Program-made: the position numbers and the translations under genes
Origin: Chloracidobacterium sp.
GTDB taxonomy: Bacteria; Acidobacteriota; Blastocatellia; Pyrinomonadales; Pyrinomonadaceae
Reading direction: 5' to 3'
Assembly (NCBI GenBank): GCA_016716305.1
Contig: JADJWP010000002.1
Coordinates: forward strand, 742,501 to 806,500
DNA length: 64,000 nt
Part shown: positions 16,177 to 25,118 of the stretch, piece by piece
How the letters are laid out: each line of letters begins with the position of its first letter
Position numbering within the stretch: the stretch's first letter is position 1
The notes under the pieces: generated by a model
Told to the model about the DNA's origin: nothing
The model's database searches: none
The model's input: the letters and a program-made list of their open reading frames with translations, nothing else

Positions 16177-17061
16177 TCAGGCGGCCGCTTTCGAGCCCAA
16201 AACGTCCGCGATCGCCTGGCCGATGTCCGCAGGCGACTGAACCACACGAAGTCCCGCATCGGTCAACGCCTTCATTTTTTCGGCGGCGGTGCCCTTGCCG
16301 CCGGAGATGATTGCTCCGGCGTGGCCCATGCGGCGTCCTGGAGGTGCGGTCTGTCCTGCGATGAACGCGACGATCGGTTTCGTTACGTTATCTTTCGCGT
16401 AAGCGGCGGCTTCTTCTTCGGCGGTTCCGCCGATCTCGCCGATCATCACTATAGCGTCGGTCTCATCGTCATCTTGAAACAATCTCAGTGCATCAGTATG
16501 CGTTGTGCCGATGATGGGGTCCCCGCCGATACCGATCGCGGTCGATTGGCCTAGTCCCAGAGCCGTCAATTGTCCTACAGCCTCATACGTCAGTGTACCC
16601 GAACGCGAGACAACGCCGATGCGGCCTTCCTTGTGAATATGGCCGGGCATGATGCCGATCTTGCACTTGCCTGGTGAAATGATGCCTGGGCAATTCGGGC
16701 CGATCATACGTGTTGACCGTGTCGACAGATACTCGTTTGCCTTGACCATGTCTGCGACCGGGATGCCCTCGGTGATGCAGACGACGAGCGGCAGGCCCGA
16801 GTCGGCAGCCTCCATGATGGCGTCGGCGGCGAATGCAGGTGGCACGTAAATGACCGATGCGTTCGCCCCGGTTTCTCTTACGGCATCAGCAACCGTATTG
16901 AAAACCGGCACGCCCTCGTGTGCGGTACCGCCTTTACCGGGCGTCACACCTCCGACCACGTTTGTCCCATATTCACGCATTTGCAACATATGGAACGTGC
17001 CTTCCTTTCCTGTGATCCCCTGGACGATCAGACGTGTGCTCTTATCGACTAAAACTGCCAA
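16177..17061 (-). CDS. sucD: Succinate-CoA ligase, alpha subunit
   Basis: 294 aa, the usual length. Forms succinyl-CoA/succinate with nucleotide phosphorylation in the TCA cycle, together with the beta subunit SucC. Seen here: the CoA-binding Rossmann motif QGITGKEGTFH (about 14-24), MIGPNCPGIISPG, SRSGTLTYE, GIGGDPIIGT and the phosphohistidine loop PPGRRMGHAGAIISGGKGTA (His at about 250). sucC, usually immediately upstream, is absent; the upstream gene is an unrelated lipoprotein. Confidence 0.97.
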   Translation of the reverse strand: MAVLVDKSTRLIVQGITGKEGTFHMLQMREYGTNVVGGVTPGKGGTAHEGVPVFNTVADAVRETGANASVIYVPPAFAADAIMEAADSGLPLVVCITEGIPVADMVKANEYLSTRSTRMIGPNCPGIISPGKCKIGIMPGHIHKEGRIGVVSRSGTLTYEAVGQLTALGLGQSTAIGIGGDPIIGTTHTDALRLFQDDDETDAIVMIGEIGGTAEEEAAAYAKDNVTKPIVAFIAGQTAPPGRRMGHAGAIISGGKGTAAEKMKALTDAGLRVVQSPADIGQAIADVLGSKAAA

Positions 17062-17170
17062 TTTGCGATTCTCCTATCCGGCTATCATGAGTAAAAACGA
17101 AAATAGAGTATAGCACGAGCGGTGTTTTGCTGAGCAAACCAAGACTCGAAACCGAGCGAGCAGGAAAATG

Positions 17171-17205
17171 AAAAAGGGCATCATCGAATTTAATCGACGA
17201 TGCCC
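17171..17205 (-). terminator. Rho-independent terminator of the lipoprotein gene
   Basis: On the minus strand GGGCATCGTCGA pairs with TCGATGATGCCC around a short loop and is followed by TTTTTC. It lies 28 bases after the stop of the lipoprotein gene and before sucD, so sucD has a separate transcript. Confidence 0.85.
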
Positions 17206-17233
17206 ATTAGTGTTGTTCACTATCTCCGAAGGA

Positions 17234-18187
17234 TCAATTCCTGACCGGATTCTCCATGTAATAGGTTGCCTTCGGCTTGCCGTTCTCACGTTTGTAAATC
17301 GAAACTGACATAACGTTTTCCGGCAGCTTGTCGGTTCCGCACGCTCCTTTTTGCGAAGCCCGATAGATTATCATGGTCAGATCTTTCGAGATCTCCATCG
17401 CCTTCATTGGACCGACGGTGAATGATTCGACCTTACACGTCGGATCGAACGACGATTTGATATACGCTTCTGCTCCGGCGACCCGTCCGCTTCTTCCGTT
17501 GCCGACTATATTATCGGTGACCATCTCTCTGAACGCCTTTTCGTCGCGGTTTTTCCAAGTTTCCCAAAGCTTTTTCTCGGTGGCCGCGATATCCTCGGGT
17601 GCCGCCGTCAGACTTGCAAGCTCTGCGGCTTTGTCGACGGGTGTCGTCGCCGGACCGTAATCACCCTTTGAATCGGCTGCGGGAGTTTCCTGATAGTACA
17701 TCGCCTTCCAGGTGTCGCCTTCTTTGGCATACAGTACCGAAACATTTAGCGGACTGTGGCCGACCACTTTGTCGCAAGTGATCATACCGGTCGCCTTAAA
17801 GGTCAGCATGGCAATGCCATCCGCGAGTTCCGTCACTGCCTCTTCGCTGAAAACCATATCCTTCATCTCGCATTTATGGCTCGTCCAACTCTTCATCGCC
17901 GCCGCACGGTCAGAAGCACCGTTGTAACCTACGTTAATGAATTTCGATCCCATGTAGCCCTCGAGACCCTTCTCATTTCTTTCGGCCCAATCTTTCCAGG
18001 CTTTATTTTCGATCGCGATCAGCGCTTCTTTCGTAGGTGCTGACATTTTGGCAGCGGTACTCGCATTTCCCGTATTCGCATTGGCCGCGTTCGACGGTGC
18101 CATGTTGTTGTTAGCAGGAGTTCCTCCGCAACCGGTTAAGCTTGCCAACGCAAAAGCCGTGACGAATAGACAAAGTCTTCCATTCAT
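17234..18187 (-). CDS. Lipoprotein with two NTF2-like (DUF4440-type) domains
   Basis: 317 aa. A signal peptide ends in a canonical lipobox LTGC (Cys at about residue 20). An Asn/Ala/Thr-rich linker of about 28 residues follows, then two homologous NTF2-like units: about 55-175 (ALIAIENKAWKDWAERNEKGLEGYM) and about 195-315 (DIAATEKKLWETWKNRDEKAFREMV). Each ends with an aromatic strand, KAMYYQETP and KATYYMENP, so the gene holds an internal duplication. It is presumably a small-molecule- or protein-binding outer-envelope lipoprotein. AAGGAG precedes ATG 18187. A perfect palindrome sits directly before that ribosome site. Confidence 0.8.
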   Translation of the reverse strand: MNGRLCLFVTAFALASLTGCGGTPANNNMAPSNAANANTGNASTAAKMSAPTKEALIAIENKAWKDWAERNEKGLEGYMGSKFINVGYNGASDRAAAMKSWTSHKCEMKDMVFSEEAVTELADGIAMLTFKATGMITCDKVVGHSPLNVSVLYAKEGDTWKAMYYQETPAADSKGDYGPATTPVDKAAELASLTAAPEDIAATEKKLWETWKNRDEKAFREMVTDNIVGNGRSGRVAGAEAYIKSSFDPTCKVESFTVGPMKAMEISKDLTMIIYRASQKGACGTDKLPENVMSVSIYKRENGKPKATYYMENPVRN

Positions 18188-18199
18188 AATTTTTTCTCC

Positions 18200-18218
18200 T
18201 TGGTCAGATTCTGACCAA
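18200..18218. promoter_or_regulatory. Perfect 19-bp palindrome before the NTF2-like lipoprotein gene
   Basis: TTGGTCAGATTCTGACCAA is a perfect inverted repeat of nine bases around one central base. It lies immediately 5' of the AAGGAG ribosome site of the gene starting at 18187. It could be a repressor operator or an RNA hairpin near the ribosome site. No cognate regulator is evident. Confidence 0.5.
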
Positions 18219-18401
18219 ATAACGGCGAACAGGCACTTCCGTGACCGGTTCGGCTCGTGGGACGATAAGCATTCAGAATGGTCGAACTATCACACGTTCT
18301 CTTGTTTAACGCAAACGACCCAATACAAATTCCCACTTTAGGTTTCGGCGCGAAATTATAATTGTTTAACGTAGACAAACGTCGTTGATTCTGCTAGTCT
18401 T

Positions 18402-18431
18402 ACCTGTAGGGAGTCCAGTCACTCCACAGGT
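18402..18431 (+). promoter_or_regulatory. Leader hairpin upstream of the secreted gene at 18493
   Basis: ACCTGT (18402-18407) pairs with ACAGGT (18426-18431), with an inner GGAGT/ACTCC stem. It lies about 60 bases before the start codon and has no thymine run, so it is a leader structure rather than a terminator. The rest of 18219-18492 holds no other feature I can support. Confidence 0.4.
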
Positions 18432-18492
18432 TAACATCCCCATAAGGCCACCCAATTGCAGTTCAGACCCTTTGGAATCGAGGAATAGAAAA

Positions 18493-19440
18493 ATGAACAT
18501 ATCGATACCCGGCTTGCGCACAACGCGCCTGCTTCGTTTTATTGTGCTGTCCTTTACCCTCTCCGTTGCGATGATATCGAACGCCAACGGTCAAACGACG
18601 ACATTTGCTCAGTTTTTCGAGCAACTCGGCGGACAGGACTTCGTGTTCACCAACAATGTCACAAGCGCTGATTTTAATACCATCAGCGGAGGATCGCGGA
18701 TCTTCTTTCTATACCAAAATATTGCCGGACTCGACCCATCGCTTCAAGGCATTCAGTCAGCTCGCGTGTACGTATCGACGACCACGACCCAGCCTGCGAC
18801 ACTTAACGCGGGCAACGTCGATCAACCTTTGGATCAGATAATGACGATCCAGATCATTCGCGATACGCCTGCACCGGTTGGGGCGAATTCGCGGACAAAT
18901 CTGTTGACCGCGGTCATTGCCCCTTCCGGTCAAACGCCCGGGATCGTCGGCACGAGCGGCGGCAACGCAGCTACCTTGTCTGCGACAACGCCCGACCATG
19001 TCGTGACGTTTTCCTCGGACTTCCTTCTTTTCGGCCTGACCACTCAAAGGAATCTCGCATTCAGCTTCTCTTCAGTTTCGCCGTCGATCCTGATCGGGGC
19101 CGGAAGTTTCCTTCAGAGCTTCTCGGCTGCCGCCAGTGGAACGTTTGCTTCGAGTCCAGCACCGACGCCCTTCATAACGAGTTCTGCGAATGTATCTGTT
19201 GGCGGACGGATCGTCAGCGATAACGGAATGGGACTTCGGAACGCCGCTGTTACTTTGGTCGAAGAGGACGGCACCGAACATACGATCTATACCGGAAATC
19301 TAGGCTACTTCAGCTTCGACGGGCTTGAGTCCGGACAAACGGTGGTCGTTTCGGTACGGTCAAAGCGTTTTGTTTTCTCGCCGCGGACGATTACCGTCAA
19401 TGACAACATCAGCGACCTCGAGATCCATCCGGACCTTTAG
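18493..19440 (+). CDS. Secreted protein with C-terminal carboxypeptidase-regulatory-like domain
   Basis: 315 aa from ATG 18493, chosen for GAGGAA ten bases upstream and a clean signal peptide ending NANGQ. The N-terminal 200 residues are Ser/Thr/Asn-rich and beta-predicted. They include a segment reminiscent of CHRD-like or DUF4394-type secreted proteins, but this match is weak. Residues about 230-315 (VGGRIVSDNGMGLRNAAVTLVEEDG ... GYFSFDGLESGQTVVVSV) form a typical SdrD-B/carboxypeptidase-regulatory-like beta-sandwich common in acidobacterial surface proteins. It is followed by a terminator. Confidence 0.7.
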   Translation: MNISIPGLRTTRLLRFIVLSFTLSVAMISNANGQTTTFAQFFEQLGGQDFVFTNNVTSADFNTISGGSRIFFLYQNIAGLDPSLQGIQSARVYVSTTTTQPATLNAGNVDQPLDQIMTIQIIRDTPAPVGANSRTNLLTAVIAPSGQTPGIVGTSGGNAATLSATTPDHVVTFSSDFLLFGLTTQRNLAFSFSSVSPSILIGAGSFLQSFSAAASGTFASSPAPTPFITSSANVSVGGRIVSDNGMGLRNAAVTLVEEDGTEHTIYTGNLGYFSFDGLESGQTVVVSVRSKRFVFSPRTITVNDNISDLEIHPDL

Positions 19441-19467
19441 GTCGAAATCTACTTTCCCAAGGGTCGA

Positions 19468-19496
19468 AAGGCTGCCTAAAGGGCGGCCTTTTTTTT
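19468..19496 (+). terminator. Rho-independent terminator
   Basis: AAGGCTGCC pairs with GGCGGCCTT (one G-U) around TAAAG, followed by eight thymines, 28 bases after the stop at 19440. Confidence 0.85.
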
Positions 19497-19596
19497 GTGA
19501 ACATTCTGATCGGAAAAACCGTTTTATGTTTGTCTTTCGAAATTGCTCTCAATTGGAAGTCAACTTCGTTCGCATTAAGACCAGGCAGGAGATCAT

Positions 19597-20841
19597 ATGC
19601 GGCAGCTGTACTCATTTTATTATGACGCTTTCGGGATTGCCCTCAAGTCGATCCTCGAGCACAAACTAAGGGCGCTCTTGACGCTTTTAGGGATAATCAT
19701 TGGTGTTGCCGCTGTTGTTGTCGTCGGCGCATCGATAAGCGGCTTGAAGACCTACGTCGTCGATCAGGTCTCTAAGGTGCTCGGATCGAACCATTTCATG
19801 ATCACGCGAATGGCGTCGACCGGACATATGTCCGATGAAGAGTACGAGCGCCGCAACCGACGAAACAAGGATGTCACCTGGGAAGAATACGAATATATCC
19901 GTGACAATTGCAGGCTTTGTTCGTACGTCGGCGCACAAATGAATGCGGGCGCCGACCTGAAGGAAGGCACTGCTGAGATGCCGTCGACCCGGATAATCGG
20001 TTCGACGGATACGATGTATGAGATCGAGGATAAGACACTCGTCGCCGGCAGATTCTTTTCGAATGAAGAGGTTCAACGATCTGCTAAAGTTGCGGTCATT
20101 GGACATGACGTTGTCGAGAAGTTCTTTGAGTTCACTTCGCCAGTCGGAAAGACGATAAAGATCCGTGGCGTGACGTTGCAGATCATAGGCGTTGAACAAA
20201 AGCGCGGATCGTTCTTCGGCCAATCACAGGACCGACATATATATATCCCGATCACCCTTCACAATCAGATCTTCAATCGCACGGGCGGAATTCAAGTGCA
20301 CGGCAAAACGATAGAAAAGGAACCTTTTAAGCCCGCGATCGAGGAAGCCGAGTTGCTCTTGCGAAACAAGCGTCAGCTCGTTGGAAGCGAAGAATCCACA
20401 TTTTCAGTTGTGAACGTTGACGAGTTCAATTCCACGATGGATCAGGTCACCGGCGCAATCGCAGCCGTCGTTATCCCGATAACGCTGATAATACTTGTCG
20501 TTGGAGGCATAGTCGTCATGAACATTATGCTCGTATCGGTGACTGAACGGACATTCGAGGTCGGTCTCCGTAAGGCGATCGGTGCTACGCGTCAGCAGAT
20601 AATGCTTCAGTTTCTGATCGAATCGGCACTGTTGTGCGTCGTTGGCGGTATTTTGGGGCTTGTCCTTGCTATCGGTGCGACACAGCTTGTCGGCTATTTG
20701 CTGGCAATGACGATGACGATAACTTTCGGTTACGTCATTCTTGCCGTTGGCGTTTCGAGCATCATTGGTGTGGTTGCGGGGATATACCCGGCGTGGAAAG
20801 CCTCAAGGCTGGACCCGATCGTAGCGTTGACACAAAACTGA
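19597..20841 (+). CDS. ABC transporter permease, FtsX/MacB type
   Basis: 414 aa with the MacB architecture. A first membrane helix (LLTLLGIIIGVAAVVVVGASI, about 29-49) is followed by a long periplasmic domain. Three C-terminal helices follow, with the FtsX signature MNIMLVSVTERTFEVGLRKAIGATRQQIMLQFLIES (about 308-343). Such permeases act mechanically on periplasmic substrates or partners and do not form a classical pore. A ribosome site, CAGGAG, precedes ATG 19597. The paralogous permease gene follows 61 bases later. No ATPase (MacB NBD) or MacA-like adaptor is encoded in the vicinity, so partners must be elsewhere. Confidence 0.88.
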   Translation: MRQLYSFYYDAFGIALKSILEHKLRALLTLLGIIIGVAAVVVVGASISGLKTYVVDQVSKVLGSNHFMITRMASTGHMSDEEYERRNRRNKDVTWEEYEYIRDNCRLCSYVGAQMNAGADLKEGTAEMPSTRIIGSTDTMYEIEDKTLVAGRFFSNEEVQRSAKVAVIGHDVVEKFFEFTSPVGKTIKIRGVTLQIIGVEQKRGSFFGQSQDRHIYIPITLHNQIFNRTGGIQVHGKTIEKEPFKPAIEEAELLLRNKRQLVGSEESTFSVVNVDEFNSTMDQVTGAIAAVVIPITLIILVVGGIVVMNIMLVSVTERTFEVGLRKAIGATRQQIMLQFLIESALLCVVGGILGLVLAIGATQLVGYLLAMTMTITFGYVILAVGVSSIIGVVAGIYPAWKASRLDPIVALTQN

Positions 20842-20902
20842 GAGTGAAACGAGACCGGACCGCGAAAGCGAGGTCAGATGCTCGTGATCAATACTTAAAT
20901 CC

Positions 20903-22168
20903 ATGAGAGTTTCAGCATCATTACCGATCGAAGTTCTGAAAATGGCGTACGACAGCGTCATCTCGCATAAGTTCCGTTCGTTTTTGACCATACTCGGTAT
21001 CGTCGTCGGCATTCTGACGGCAGTCGTGGTCGCGTCGATACTGACCGGAATGCGCCAAAGCATCGTCGCGATGTTCGAAGAATATGGTACGAACAATGTC
21101 TATTTGTTCCATCTGTCGACCGGATTCGGCCCGAGCAATCGCGACGAAAGGAACCGAAAACCCCTGACAATGGACGACGCAAATGCCATTCTCGCGCAGT
21201 CGTCGGCGATCGAAGATATCTCGACCGTTGCAGTCAATATCGGCTCGTGGGGAACCGGTTTCGACGATAATATGATCTATAAGGACAAGAATTATCGGTG
21301 GGCACTGACCGATGGCGTGACGCCGAATTATGCTTCGGTCACGAATATGACGATTCGCGAAGGGCGGTGGCTAACCGACATGGACAATTACGAGCGGCGT
21401 AATGTTCTTGTCATAGGCGTCAGCGCAGTAGAGGCCCTGTTTGACGGTAAGTCTGACGAGGCGATCGGAAAGGTCATTCGTATGAACGGTTCGACATGGG
21501 AGATCGTCGGTGTGATCGAGAAACGTAAATCGGGCTTTTTTGGCGAGAACGAAGAGGATCGCAAGATCTTTATGCCGTTCCGTACGGCTCGCAAGGTTGC
21601 GCCGACGCGCGACGCAGTTCTGCATATTGCACAGGCAAAAAATGGACAGCTGAATGACGCAGTTCTTGAGATCGAGGGAATCTTGAGGCAACGGCGCGAG
21701 GTGAAATATGGCGATCCGAATAATTTCGATATCAAGACCGCCGATGATTTCATGAAACAGTTTGACGGCATGATAGCCGGCATCGGGATAGCTGCGATCG
21801 CGATTTCGAGCCTTGGACTCTTGGTAGGCGGGATCGGCGTAATGAACATCATGTTGGTTTCTGTCACCGAGAGAACCAAGGAGATCGGTATACGCAAAGC
21901 TATCGGAGCCACAAGGTCGGCGATCGTCCTGCAGTTTCTGGCAGAAGCGATGGCCCTTACATTTCTTGGAGGCGTGATAGGGGTCGCGCTTTCGCTGGCG
22001 ATCAGCAATCTGATATTGCTGCTGCTGCCTTCTATTCCGGCACAAGTCGAATGGTGGATGATAATCGCGTCGCTTACTGTTTCGGTGCTGATCGGCTTGG
22101 GGTTTGGAGTCCTCCCCGCCCGAAAAGCGGCGAAACTAGATCCGATAGAGTGTCTGCGTTACGAATAG
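20903..22168 (+). CDS. ABC transporter permease, FtsX/MacB type (paralogue)
   Basis: 421 aa. Same layout as its upstream neighbour: first helix FLTILGIVVGILTAVVVASIL, large periplasmic MacB-PCD domain, then three helices with MNIMLVSVTERTKEIGIRKAIGATRSAIVLQFLAEA. The C terminus PARKAAKLDPIECLRYE is typical. The two permeases probably form a heterodimer. The gene is followed by the S33 peptidase gene only 26 bases later. Confidence 0.88.
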   Translation: MRVSASLPIEVLKMAYDSVISHKFRSFLTILGIVVGILTAVVVASILTGMRQSIVAMFEEYGTNNVYLFHLSTGFGPSNRDERNRKPLTMDDANAILAQSSAIEDISTVAVNIGSWGTGFDDNMIYKDKNYRWALTDGVTPNYASVTNMTIREGRWLTDMDNYERRNVLVIGVSAVEALFDGKSDEAIGKVIRMNGSTWEIVGVIEKRKSGFFGENEEDRKIFMPFRTARKVAPTRDAVLHIAQAKNGQLNDAVLEIEGILRQRREVKYGDPNNFDIKTADDFMKQFDGMIAGIGIAAIAISSLGLLVGGIGVMNIMLVSVTERTKEIGIRKAIGATRSAIVLQFLAEAMALTFLGGVIGVALSLAISNLILLLLPSIPAQVEWWMIIASLTVSVLIGLGFGVLPARKAAKLDPIECLRYE

Positions 22169-22194
22169 GCGGGTTTTGCGATCGGAATATCAAA

Positions 22195-23664
22195 ATGAAA
22201 CTCGATCTTAGCTTTGTACTCCTGTTGATCGTCGTCTCGATCGCACATGGTCAAAATGGCCCCGCCATCAAACTTGAACCTTGCGAGGTCCCAGGAACCT
22301 CACCGAATGTGAAGGAAAAAGCAAAATGCGGTTCACTTGAGGTCTTTGAAGACCGTGCGAAGAGGTCGGGCCGAAAAATAAAACTGAAGATCGTTGTATT
22401 CCCAGCGACGAGCAAAAACAAGGAACCGGATCCGTTATTTTACATTCCTGGCGGCCCTGGTTCTTCCGCGACTGAGGATGCACCGTTCGTGGCACAGGAT
22501 TTTGCACGCGTACGCGAACGTCGCGACCTCGTTTTTGTCGATCAACGCGGAACCGGCGGATCGAATCCGCTTAACTGTACATTTTACGATCCGGACGATG
22601 CACAGAGTTTTCTTGGTCATTGGAACCCGCCTGAGCAGGTACGGGAGTGCCTTCGGCAGCTGCAACCTAAAGCCGATCTTCGTCTGTATGTTACATCGAT
22701 AGCAATGGACGACCTCGACGACGTACGAGCGGCCCTTGGTTACAAGAAAATAAACATCTCGGGCGGCTCGTATGGAACCCGGGCGACACTGAATTACGTA
22801 AAACGACACGGAAAGAACGTCCGGAGTATCATCCTGCAAGGGGTCGCGCCATCGAACCAATTTATGCCACGCGATTTTCCGGAGCACACCCAGCGGGCAC
22901 TTGAGGGCGTGATCGCCGAGTGTCTTGCGGAAACTGATTGTAGAGCGGTGTTTCCCAACGCCAGATCCGATGCGCAAACGGTGCTCGACAGATTGAAAAA
23001 AGGCCCGATCGAGGTTGAGGTCAAGTACAACGAACGGCTGGCCAGGGTACGACTTTCGCGCGACCTGGCGGGAGAAGCAGTTCGCTACATGCTTTATCAG
23101 GGTGGATCGGCCAGTCGTGTGCCTCTGGTCCTGAATCTCGCTGCAAACGGCAATTTCGTTCCGCTCGCGGAAGCGGCATTGCTTTACCGACGTGCAATTG
23201 TCTCATCCGGATCGAACGGACTGTACCTTTCAGTTACTTGCGCCGAGGATCTGCCTTGGGCAGACAATGTCACCAGGGTGCAAGCTGACGACGCAACGTT
23301 TTTGGGCGATTATCGCCTTCGGCAGCAAAAAGAGGCATGTTCGTTTTGGCCGCGAGGTGAGCTTACCGCCGATTACGCAGAACCGACACGCTCAAACGTG
23401 CCAGCGCTGATATTCACCGGGCAGTGGGATCCGGTCACGCCTCCGGTCTACGGTGAAACTGCGGCAAAATACCTGCCCAACGGACTCCACATAACTGTAC
23501 CAAGTGCCGGTCACGGATTTGGCGGGCTTGACGGAATCGGATGCCTTTCAGATCTCTCAACAAGCTTTATCGAAGCCGGCTCGGTCAAGAACCTGGACAC
23601 GACGTGTGTTTCGTCCATCAAGCGTAAGGGCTTCGTCCTTTCGCTGCCGAAACCGGCCAAATAG
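22195..23664 (+). CDS. Exported alpha/beta-hydrolase, tripeptidyl-aminopeptidase-like (S33)
   Basis: 489 aa from ATG 22195, which gives a signal peptide (LDLSFVLLLIVVSIAHGQ). The upstream codons overlap the permease gene and were rejected. The fold begins with PLFYIPGGPGSS (oxyanion HGGP-like, about 81-92) and VDQRGTGGSNPLNC. The nucleophile elbow is GGSYG (Ser at about 186), the acid is in FTGQWDPVTPP, and the His in PSAGHGFGG. A TAP-like C-terminal domain contains it. It likely hydrolyses short peptides or esters in the periplasm. Confidence 0.85.
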   Translation: MKLDLSFVLLLIVVSIAHGQNGPAIKLEPCEVPGTSPNVKEKAKCGSLEVFEDRAKRSGRKIKLKIVVFPATSKNKEPDPLFYIPGGPGSSATEDAPFVAQDFARVRERRDLVFVDQRGTGGSNPLNCTFYDPDDAQSFLGHWNPPEQVRECLRQLQPKADLRLYVTSIAMDDLDDVRAALGYKKINISGGSYGTRATLNYVKRHGKNVRSIILQGVAPSNQFMPRDFPEHTQRALEGVIAECLAETDCRAVFPNARSDAQTVLDRLKKGPIEVEVKYNERLARVRLSRDLAGEAVRYMLYQGGSASRVPLVLNLAANGNFVPLAEAALLYRRAIVSSGSNGLYLSVTCAEDLPWADNVTRVQADDATFLGDYRLRQQKEACSFWPRGELTADYAEPTRSNVPALIFTGQWDPVTPPVYGETAAKYLPNGLHITVPSAGHGFGGLDGIGCLSDLSTSFIEAGSVKNLDTTCVSSIKRKGFVLSLPKPAK

Positions 23665-23718
23665 ATTTCAAGCTGAGCTTACTCGATCAAACGTTGGTGT
23701 CGAAACCGGAAAGACCGG

Positions 23719-24216
23719 TTACCCGCAGGCCGCTCGCTTCATCGGGATGTCCATTCCGCTTACTTTGCCATTACGATTTCCCTCGATCCTGGCAAATAGT
23801 TCTTCCGACGAACCCTTCCGATAAATGATGCGTTGTGGAAAGTCATGTTCCGGATTCTCGAAAATCGCTTCTGTTGCGGACCATTTCACCAAACGGAACG
23901 CCGTCTCTTCCTTGCTCGACGATGGTTTTGCGATGTAATCGATGCCGGCATCACCTGCGACAACACGCAAGGCCTCCCAAGAGACGGTTTTGCCGCCGAC
24001 AACGGTGCGGCCCATGCCGATCAAGGTACCTCCGGCGGGTTTCATCCAATGTTCGGCTATCGTCATATTTCGTTGAGGGACACTCAGTTCCCAACAGCCG
24101 GCCATCCATTGCAGGTCATCGATCTTCGGTTTGGCGTCTTGTGAAAGCGCAGTCGCCGTAAGCAAAGCCGTGATCACTACCGTCAAAAAGCCTTTCAAAG
24201 GCAGATCGATCTTCAT
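23719..24216 (-). CDS. Exported DUF6265-type protein
   Basis: 165 aa from ATG 24216 (GGAG eight bases upstream). The N terminus is a signal peptide ending TALSQ. The mature part is a lipocalin-like beta-barrel: LQWMAGCWEL, EHWMKPAGGTLIGMGRTV, IYRKGSSEELFARIEG, all typical of DUF6265. A start at 24312 overlapping the AraC stop (ATGA) is possible but would bury the signal peptide. It is probably co-transcribed with the AraC regulator gene and with the MBL gene upstream. Confidence 0.75.
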   Translation of the reverse strand: MKIDLPLKGFLTVVITALLTATALSQDAKPKIDDLQWMAGCWELSVPQRNMTIAEHWMKPAGGTLIGMGRTVVGGKTVSWEALRVVAGDAGIDYIAKPSSSKEETAFRLVKWSATEAIFENPEHDFPQRIIYRKGSSEELFARIEGNRNGKVSGMDIPMKRAACG

Positions 24217-24308
24217 TTTCCGAGTCTCCAGTTCGTTGCAGATTTCAATAAGTATCGAATCTAGTCTAATCCGGAATCCTTGCTCGGTATTGTAAAAATC
24301 CGACAAGC

Positions 24309-25115
24309 TCATTCTCCTACAACAAAAAGCTCCGAGATACGGTGAGATGCATCAAGAAATGCCTTTGGGCTGGTGTGTGCAAACGACGCAAAATCGCGGT
24401 TCATATGCGGCTGATCGTAGTATCCGCAATCGATCGCTGCAGCCGCCAGGTCGACCGAGGTATCCGATTCCAGCAGTCTGAGCAATCGCTGAAATCTATT
24501 GATGCGGCTGAACGTCTTTGGCGACAACCCGACGCGCTCCTTGAACGTCCGTTCGAGCCGACGCTCACTCCAGCCAAGTCGATTGGCAACTTGGGCGATT
24601 GGCGGGTCATCCTCGCTGATCACATCGAGAGCATACCCCAACTCCGGACTACGACTAAAGACCCGATCGCCATAACAGTCAAGCAGGTCTTCGAACGCAT
24701 TAATTTTGACTTGAAAAGACGTTGCCTCCGCCAATCGATCCAGCATTGAATCGATACTGCGGCCAAAGATGTTAATAGCGTTCTCGATGCGATCCGTGAG
24801 TTCGCTCATGGGTGAGCCGAGAAATCCGAACGCACCGGCCGGGAGAAACCGGACACCGAATAGATGAACCTTTCCAGTCGGTTGGATACTTATGCCTTTT
24901 CGCATCTGGCCTGCAACTAGGACGCGCGGTTGGATCTCGACACCGCCGTCAAAATGTAGGCGTTCGAATCGGTCGGCCAGGTTGAATACGATCTCAGTAC
25001 ATCCGTCCGGTAGAACGGGCTGCGGTACGTGCGCGATATCATCTGATTCGATCGACCAATAGCACTTGACGACAGCAGCGAACCGGGGGGACGGCAATGA
25101 TTCAGAATACTTCAT
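24309..25115 (-). CDS. AraC-family transcriptional regulator
   Basis: 268 aa. N-terminal DUF6597-like domain (RFAAVVKCYWSIES ... VLPDGCTEIVFNLADRF). The C-terminal double HTH is at about 165-260: VANRLGWSERRLERTFKERVGLSPKTFSRINRFQRLLRLL, and AAIDCGYYDQPHMNRDFASFAHTSPKAFL. It binds DNA as an activator or repressor. The inducer is unknown. It starts four bases after the MBL hydrolase stop codon, so it is the middle gene of an MBL-AraC-DUF6265 operon and may regulate that operon. Confidence 0.88.
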   Translation of the reverse strand: MKYSESLPSPRFAAVVKCYWSIESDDIAHVPQPVLPDGCTEIVFNLADRFERLHFDGGVEIQPRVLVAGQMRKGISIQPTGKVHLFGVRFLPAGAFGFLGSPMSELTDRIENAINIFGRSIDSMLDRLAEATSFQVKINAFEDLLDCYGDRVFSRSPELGYALDVISEDDPPIAQVANRLGWSERRLERTFKERVGLSPKTFSRINRFQRLLRLLESDTSVDLAAAAIDCGYYDQPHMNRDFASFAHTSPKAFLDASHRISELFVVGE

Positions 25116-25118
25116 CGT

